This document shows, piece by piece, positions 60,345-64,000 of a stretch of 64,000 bases of DNA (position 1 is the stretch's first letter; each line of letters starts with the position of its first letter). Made by a program: the position numbers and the translations under genes. The DNA comes from Paraburkholderia aromaticivorans (GTDB lineage Bacteria; Pseudomonadota; Gammaproteobacteria; Burkholderiales; Burkholderiaceae). The notes below the pieces were generated by a model. It was not told where the DNA came from, searched no databases, and saw nothing but the letters and a program-made list of their open reading frames with translations. The stretch is from positions 2,046,001 through 2,110,000 of the forward strand of contig NZ_CP051516.1 of NCBI RefSeq assembly GCF_012689525.1. The letters are read 5' to 3'.

Positions 60345-61898
60345 TTACTGGCGTCCGTAGGTGTCGTCGAAGCGCACGATATCGTCTTCGCCGAGATACG
60401 AACCGGACTGGACCTCGATCATTTCGAGCGGCATCTTGCCCGGGTTCTCGAGACGGTGGGTGACACCCAGCGGAATATAGGCCGATTCGTTTTCGGAGAC
60501 GATAAAGCGCTCTTCACCGCGCGTGACGAGCGCCGTGCCGCGCACGACGATCCAATGTTCGGCGCGGTGATGATGCATTTGCAGCGAGAGCCGCGCACCC
60601 GGTTTCACCACGATCCGTTTGACCTGGAAACGCTCGCCGGTATCGACGGAATCGTAGTTGCCCCACGGGCGATGCACCTTGCGATGGTTGGCCGCTTCCA
60701 GCCCGCCGTCGTTGCGAATCCGGCCCACGATCTTCTTGACGTCCTGCACGCGCGATTTGTCGGCGACCAGAATGGCATCGGCCGTTTCCACCACCACGAG
60801 ATCCTGCGTGCCAACGCAGGCAATCAGGCGTCCTTCCGAATGCGCGAAGGTCGAGGACGCGCCTTCGAACATCACGCGGCCGCGCCCCACGTTCTGATCG
60901 GCGTCCTTATCCGAGATATCCCAGATCGCGTCCCACGAACCGACGTCGGACCAGCCTGCCTGCAACGGCACGACCACACCCGAGGCCGCGCTTTGATCAT
61001 TGCTGAGCTGCTCCATCACCGCGTAGTCGATCGAATTCGACGGCGAGGCGCTAAAGGCGTCGCGTTGCAAACGGAAGAAGTCGCCGTCCGCCTTGCCGCC
61101 CGCGAAGGCCGCATCGCAGGCTTCGTAAATGGCCGGCTGGAAATGGCGGATTGCCTTCAGCCAGGTGGACGCGCGCATGATGAAGATGCCGCTATTCCAC
61201 CAGTACTCCTTCGATTCGATATAACGCTGCGCCAACTCCAGATGCGGCTTCTCGACGAAACGATCGAGCTTGTGCGCGCCGACCTTGCCGGTCACTTCCG
61301 CGTCGGCCTCTTGCGTGTGATTAGTCGTGCCAAGCGCCGCGCCGATGCGGATATAGCCGTAGCCCGTTTCCGCACGCGTCGGCACAATGCCCATCGTGAC
61401 GATATGGCCGGCCGCTGCATGGTGTACGCCGGCGGCCACGGCCGCATGAAATCCGTCGATGTCGGTGACCGCGTGATCGGCGGGCATCACGACCATGATG
61501 CCGTCTTCGTCCTGCGCGGCGACCGAGAGTGCGGCGACGGTGAGTGCCGGCGCCGTGTCGCGGCCGACGGGTTCAAGAATCAGCCGGGTGGGCTTGCCGC
61601 TCGTGCGCAATTGCTCCGCCGTGGTGAAGCGCTGTTCTTCATTGGCCACCACGACGAGTTGCTCGGTGAGCGGATAGCCGGCCTCGAGTCCCTCGAGACG
61701 GCGGGTGGTGGATTGCAGCAGTGAATCGTCGCCGAGCAGGCCGATCAGCTGCTTCGGGTGCTGTTCGCGCGACATCGGCCACAACCGTGTGCCGGAGCCG
61801 CCCGCCAGAATCACGGGATGAACCTTGAGCTTGACGTTCAGGGACTTGACTTGCGTGGACCGGGTGTCGGCGGGCGTGGCCGTAACCGCAGCTGTCAT
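60345..61898 (-). CDS. bceA: Bifunctional mannose-1-phosphate guanylyltransferase / mannose-6-phosphate isomerase
   Basis: The 517-residue enzyme makes GDP-mannose for exopolysaccharide. The N-terminal nucleotidyltransferase domain (about 30-370) carries ILAGGSGTRLWPMSR and the FVEKP motif. The C-terminal type II isomerase cupin (about 395-510) has the metal-binding QMHHHRAEHWIVV and GVTHRLENPG. It is most similar in layout to BceA of the cepacian cluster, and it is divergent from a bceB-like gene. Other GDP-mannose users are possible. The first 30 residues are Thr/Ala-rich and may be a non-conserved start. Confidence 0.9.
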   Translation of the reverse strand: MTAAVTATPADTRSTQVKSLNVKLKVHPVILAGGSGTRLWPMSREQHPKQLIGLLGDDSLLQSTTRRLEGLEAGYPLTEQLVVVANEEQRFTTAEQLRTSGKPTRLILEPVGRDTAPALTVAALSVAAQDEDGIMVVMPADHAVTDIDGFHAAVAAGVHHAAAGHIVTMGIVPTRAETGYGYIRIGAALGTTNHTQEADAEVTGKVGAHKLDRFVEKPHLELAQRYIESKEYWWNSGIFIMRASTWLKAIRHFQPAIYEACDAAFAGGKADGDFFRLQRDAFSASPSNSIDYAVMEQLSNDQSAASGVVVPLQAGWSDVGSWDAIWDISDKDADQNVGRGRVMFEGASSTFAHSEGRLIACVGTQDLVVVETADAILVADKSRVQDVKKIVGRIRNDGGLEAANHRKVHRPWGNYDSVDTGERFQVKRIVVKPGARLSLQMHHHRAEHWIVVRGTALVTRGEERFIVSENESAYIPLGVTHRLENPGKMPLEMIEVQSGSYLGEDDIVRFDDTYGRQ

Positions 61899-62534
61899 GA
61901 TGGACTCCTCGAGGCTGGGTGAATGCGTCGAGTTTTATCACGAACTCAGGAATCAATAAAAGAGCGTTAAATAGAAACTATATAAAACGCCCAATAAATT
62001 TATCGGTTTCGTGAAGAAAAAATGTCCGGATAATTTTTTTAAAAAGAAAAAATTACGCGAAAAAATCACAGCCCATTTTTTTACCGCCGTCCATGCCTCA
62101 GAATGATGGCGGAAGGCGCGGCGTAAGCTTCGTAGGAAAACGCTCAGAAGGTACAGGATTGGCTTACAGCAACGCTTGCAGAAGAATTGTCAAACGCCGA
62201 ATCCGGTAACAATTGCCGAACAAAATTCAGAAAAAATGCCGAAACATTGACCGATACAATTTGAGATATTTTGCGGTCTTGCAGTGGGAATTTTAATATC
62301 GCTTTATCTATACCTGTAGAAGGGTATTCACTCATTCCGACGCGCGTTTACCAATTCGGCTGTTCAGGCAGTTTTTTCGAATGGGAAACAGAAGGGCAAT
62401 TAGCACCGCTTCAAACAGTTACGCGTCGCGCATGGATTTGCATGACGCGGTTACCGGCGTTGTGCGTCCCGTCGCCGGACTGCATTTCAACCAACCAACG
62501 GATGGCACTTGACTGACGAACTGAGGGGCAGCGC
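61899..62534. promoter_or_regulatory. AT-rich divergent control region between bceA-like and bceB-like genes
   Basis: This 636-base gap is strikingly AT-rich in a high-GC genome, particularly 61940-62080. It contains poly-A/T tracts and an inverted repeat AATTTTTT (62032-62039) with AAAAAATT (62047-62054). TTGACC at 62247-62252 is the best -35 candidate for the bceB direction, but no matching -10 could be fixed. No ORF in the gap is supported. H-NS-type silencing is plausible but inferred. Confidence 0.55.
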
Positions 62535-63932
62535 ATGCTGAGCGTTCTATCGAGAATCATCGACATCGCCATGGTCGCGCTCGGCGCCGCCATCGCGGCG
62601 GCCGTGCACAGCGGGAAAGTCGTGTGGCTGGACGATATGCAAAGCGTCTCGCTCGCGTTCGACTGCCTGCTGGTGGTGGTGTTTTTCCCCGCGCTCGGGA
62701 TCTATCAGTCGTGGCGCGGCAAGCCGCTGTACGACATGCTGAGCCGTGTGGCGGGCGGCTGGCTGCTGGTGGAAGTCACTGGGGTGCTGATCAGCTTCAG
62801 CCTGCACCGCTCGGACAGCCTGTCGCGGCTGTGGCTCGTCTATTGGGCGATGGCTACGATCGTGCTGCTGATCGTTACCAAGGTGATCGTCTATTCGATT
62901 CTGCGCGGACTGCGCCGCGAAGGCTTCAATCAGCGCGCGGTGGCGATCGTCGGCGGCGCGCCGTATGGGCGCTTTCTGATCCAGCAGATGCGCAGCCGTC
63001 CTGACGCGGGCTTCTCGCCGGTCGTGGTGTTCGATGAAGACAGCTCGACCAATCCCTATGAAGACCCGGACGCCGGCGAGGCGATCGAAGGCGTGCCGGT
63101 CGAGCGCGACTACCAGCGCATGCTGCAGCTCGTGCGCCAGCGCGCGATCCGCGAACTGTGGCTGGCGCTGCCGATTTCGAAGGAGAAAGCGATTCATCGC
63201 TTCGTGATGGATCTGCGTAACGACTTCGTGAACATCCGCTTCATTCCGGACGTGCGCAGCCTCACGCTTTTCAATCAGCCGATGGTCGATCTGCTCGGCG
63301 TGCCGGCGATCAACCTCGCCGCCTCGCCGATCACCGATCTGCGCGTGCTGCCCAAGCGCGTGTTCGACCGCCTGTTCGCGCTGGCCGCGTTGACCGCGCT
63401 CGCGCCGGTCATGCTGGTGATCGCCGCCGCGGTGAAGCTGAACTCGCCGGGCCCTGTGTTCTTCCGGCAGAAGCGCAAGGGCATCGACGGCAATCAGTTC
63501 GAGATCTACAAGTTCCGCTCGATGAAGATGCACAAGGAAGAGCACGGCAAGATCACCCAGGCCACGCGGCGCGATCCGCGCATCACGGCGGTCGGCGCGT
63601 TCCTGCGGCGCACCAGTCTCGACGAGCTGCCGCAGTTCATCAACGTGCTGCGCGGCGAGATGTCGGTGGTCGGTCCGCGTCCGCATGCGCTCGAACACGA
63701 CGACATCTACAAGGATCTGGTGAAGGGCTACATGCACCGCTACCGGATCAAGCCGGGCATCACCGGGTGGGCGCAGATCAACGGCTATCGCGGCGAAACC
63801 GACCGCATCGAAAAGATGATGGGCCGCGTCAAGCTCGATCTGTACTACATGCAGCACTGGACCTTCTGGCTCGACATCAAGATCGTCGTGCTGACGCTGT
63901 GGAAAGGTTTCGTGGGCAGCAACGCCTATTGA
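62535..63932 (+). CDS. bceB: Undecaprenyl-phosphate glucose phosphotransferase (exopolysaccharide priming enzyme)
   Basis: This enzyme transfers glucose-1-phosphate to undecaprenyl phosphate to start repeat-unit assembly. The 465-residue protein has four N-terminal membrane helices (the first being [14 protein letters not shown]), a Rossmann-like middle region ([14 protein letters not shown]), a fifth helix near 280-300 ([14 protein letters not shown]) and the catalytic bacterial sugar transferase domain. In that domain [37 protein letters not shown] and [10 protein letters not shown] are all visible. The frame ends in GFVGSNAY. Ribosome site GAGGGG precedes ATG 62535. Cepacian BceB is the likely counterpart. 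Confidence 0.93.
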   Translation: MLSVLSRIIDIAMVALGAAIAAAVHSGKVVWLDDMQSVSLAFDCLLVVVFFPALGIYQSWRGKPLYDMLSRVAGGWLLVEVTGVLISFSLHRSDSLSRLWLVYWAMATIVLLIVTKVIVYSILRGLRREGFNQRAVAIVGGAPYGRFLIQQMRSRPDAGFSPVVVFDEDSSTNPYEDPDAGEAIEGVPVERDYQRMLQLVRQRAIRELWLALPISKEKAIHRFVMDLRNDFVNIRFIPDVRSLTLFNQPMVDLLGVPAINLAASPITDLRVLPKRVFDRLFALAALTALAPVMLVIAAAVKLNSPGPVFFRQKRKGIDGNQFEIYKFRSMKMHKEEHGKITQATRRDPRITAVGAFLRRTSLDELPQFINVLRGEMSVVGPRPHALEHDDIYKDLVKGYMHRYRIKPGITGWAQINGYRGETDRIEKMMGRVKLDLYYMQHWTFWLDIKIVVLTLWKGFVGSNAY

Positions 63933-63939
63933 CGGCCCC

Positions 63940-64000
63940 CACCTGTCGCTTCGCGCCAGCCCCCCGAGGGGGTGCAAGAAAACTTGGGGCGGCCCGGCGT
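63940..64000. repeat. REP-like palindromic sequence after the bceB-like gene
   Basis: The sequence around CCCCCCGAGGGGGTGCAAG can form a small GC hairpin and resembles short intergenic repeats common in beta-proteobacterial genomes. Only one copy is in the window, so repeat status is based on recall and needs a genome scan. Confidence 0.35.

Overview
The window is a high-GC chromosomal segment of a Burkholderiaceae bacterium, most likely Paraburkholderia. Three things suggest this: the order tig-clpP-clpX-lon-hupB-tRNA(Val)-tRNA(Asp)-ppiD, the yciB-bolA-parvulin operon, and the divergent bceA/bceB-like pair that opens a cepacian-type exopolysaccharide locus. The assignment rests on gene content and codon bias; no search was run.

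Layout. 1-9.7 kb: protein quality control (trigger factor, ClpP, ClpX, Lon), nucleoid protein HU, two tRNAs and the membrane-anchored chaperone PpiD, with clear intrinsic terminators. 9.7-16.6 kb: a small lipoprotein, a TesA-type esterase divergent from a YbbA-type ABC ATPase, glucose-6-phosphate isomerase, the bifunctional NAD(P)HX repair enzyme and a D-amino acid dehydrogenase. 16.8-18.4 kb: an unusual Asp-zincin (M35/Lys-MEP-like) metallopeptidase carrying eleven 11-residue tandem repeats. 18.7-24.7 kb: purL, then a hipBA toxin-antitoxin module preceded by four regularly spaced 22-bp palindromes. 24.8-28.7 kb: a run of minus-strand genes (parvulin, bolA, yciB, msrB, selO).

28.9-41.8 kb is rich in acyl-CoA metabolism: acyl-CoA ligase, a FadB-like bifunctional protein, a block of 49-bp tandem hairpin repeats, thiolase, a hotdog thioesterase, a medium-chain reductase, an SDR and an HSL-type hydrolase. 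It is interrupted by a WHy-domain lipoprotein, a DUF2917 gene divergent from a MocR regulator, and a small Cys-pair protein. 42-48.3 kb: NRDE protein, YgfZ, then a cell-envelope/replication run mltG-tmk-holB-GNAT-tatD. 48.3-58.5 kb: an ankyrin protein, a Rap1a/Tai-like orphan immunity protein, MscS channel, OtsA trehalose-6-phosphate synthase, an internally deleted ATPase pseudogene, a GT4 glycosyltransferase, and small envelope proteins. 59-64 kb: a domesticated transposase-domain protein, bceA-like and bceB-like exopolysaccharide genes separated by an AT-rich control region.

Candidates for something new: the repeat-bearing M35 peptidase, the helically phased HipB operator array, the 49-bp hairpin tandem array inside the beta-oxidation cluster, and the DUF4096-fusion gene beside the exopolysaccharide locus. 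No complete insertion sequence, prophage, CRISPR array or rRNA gene was seen.
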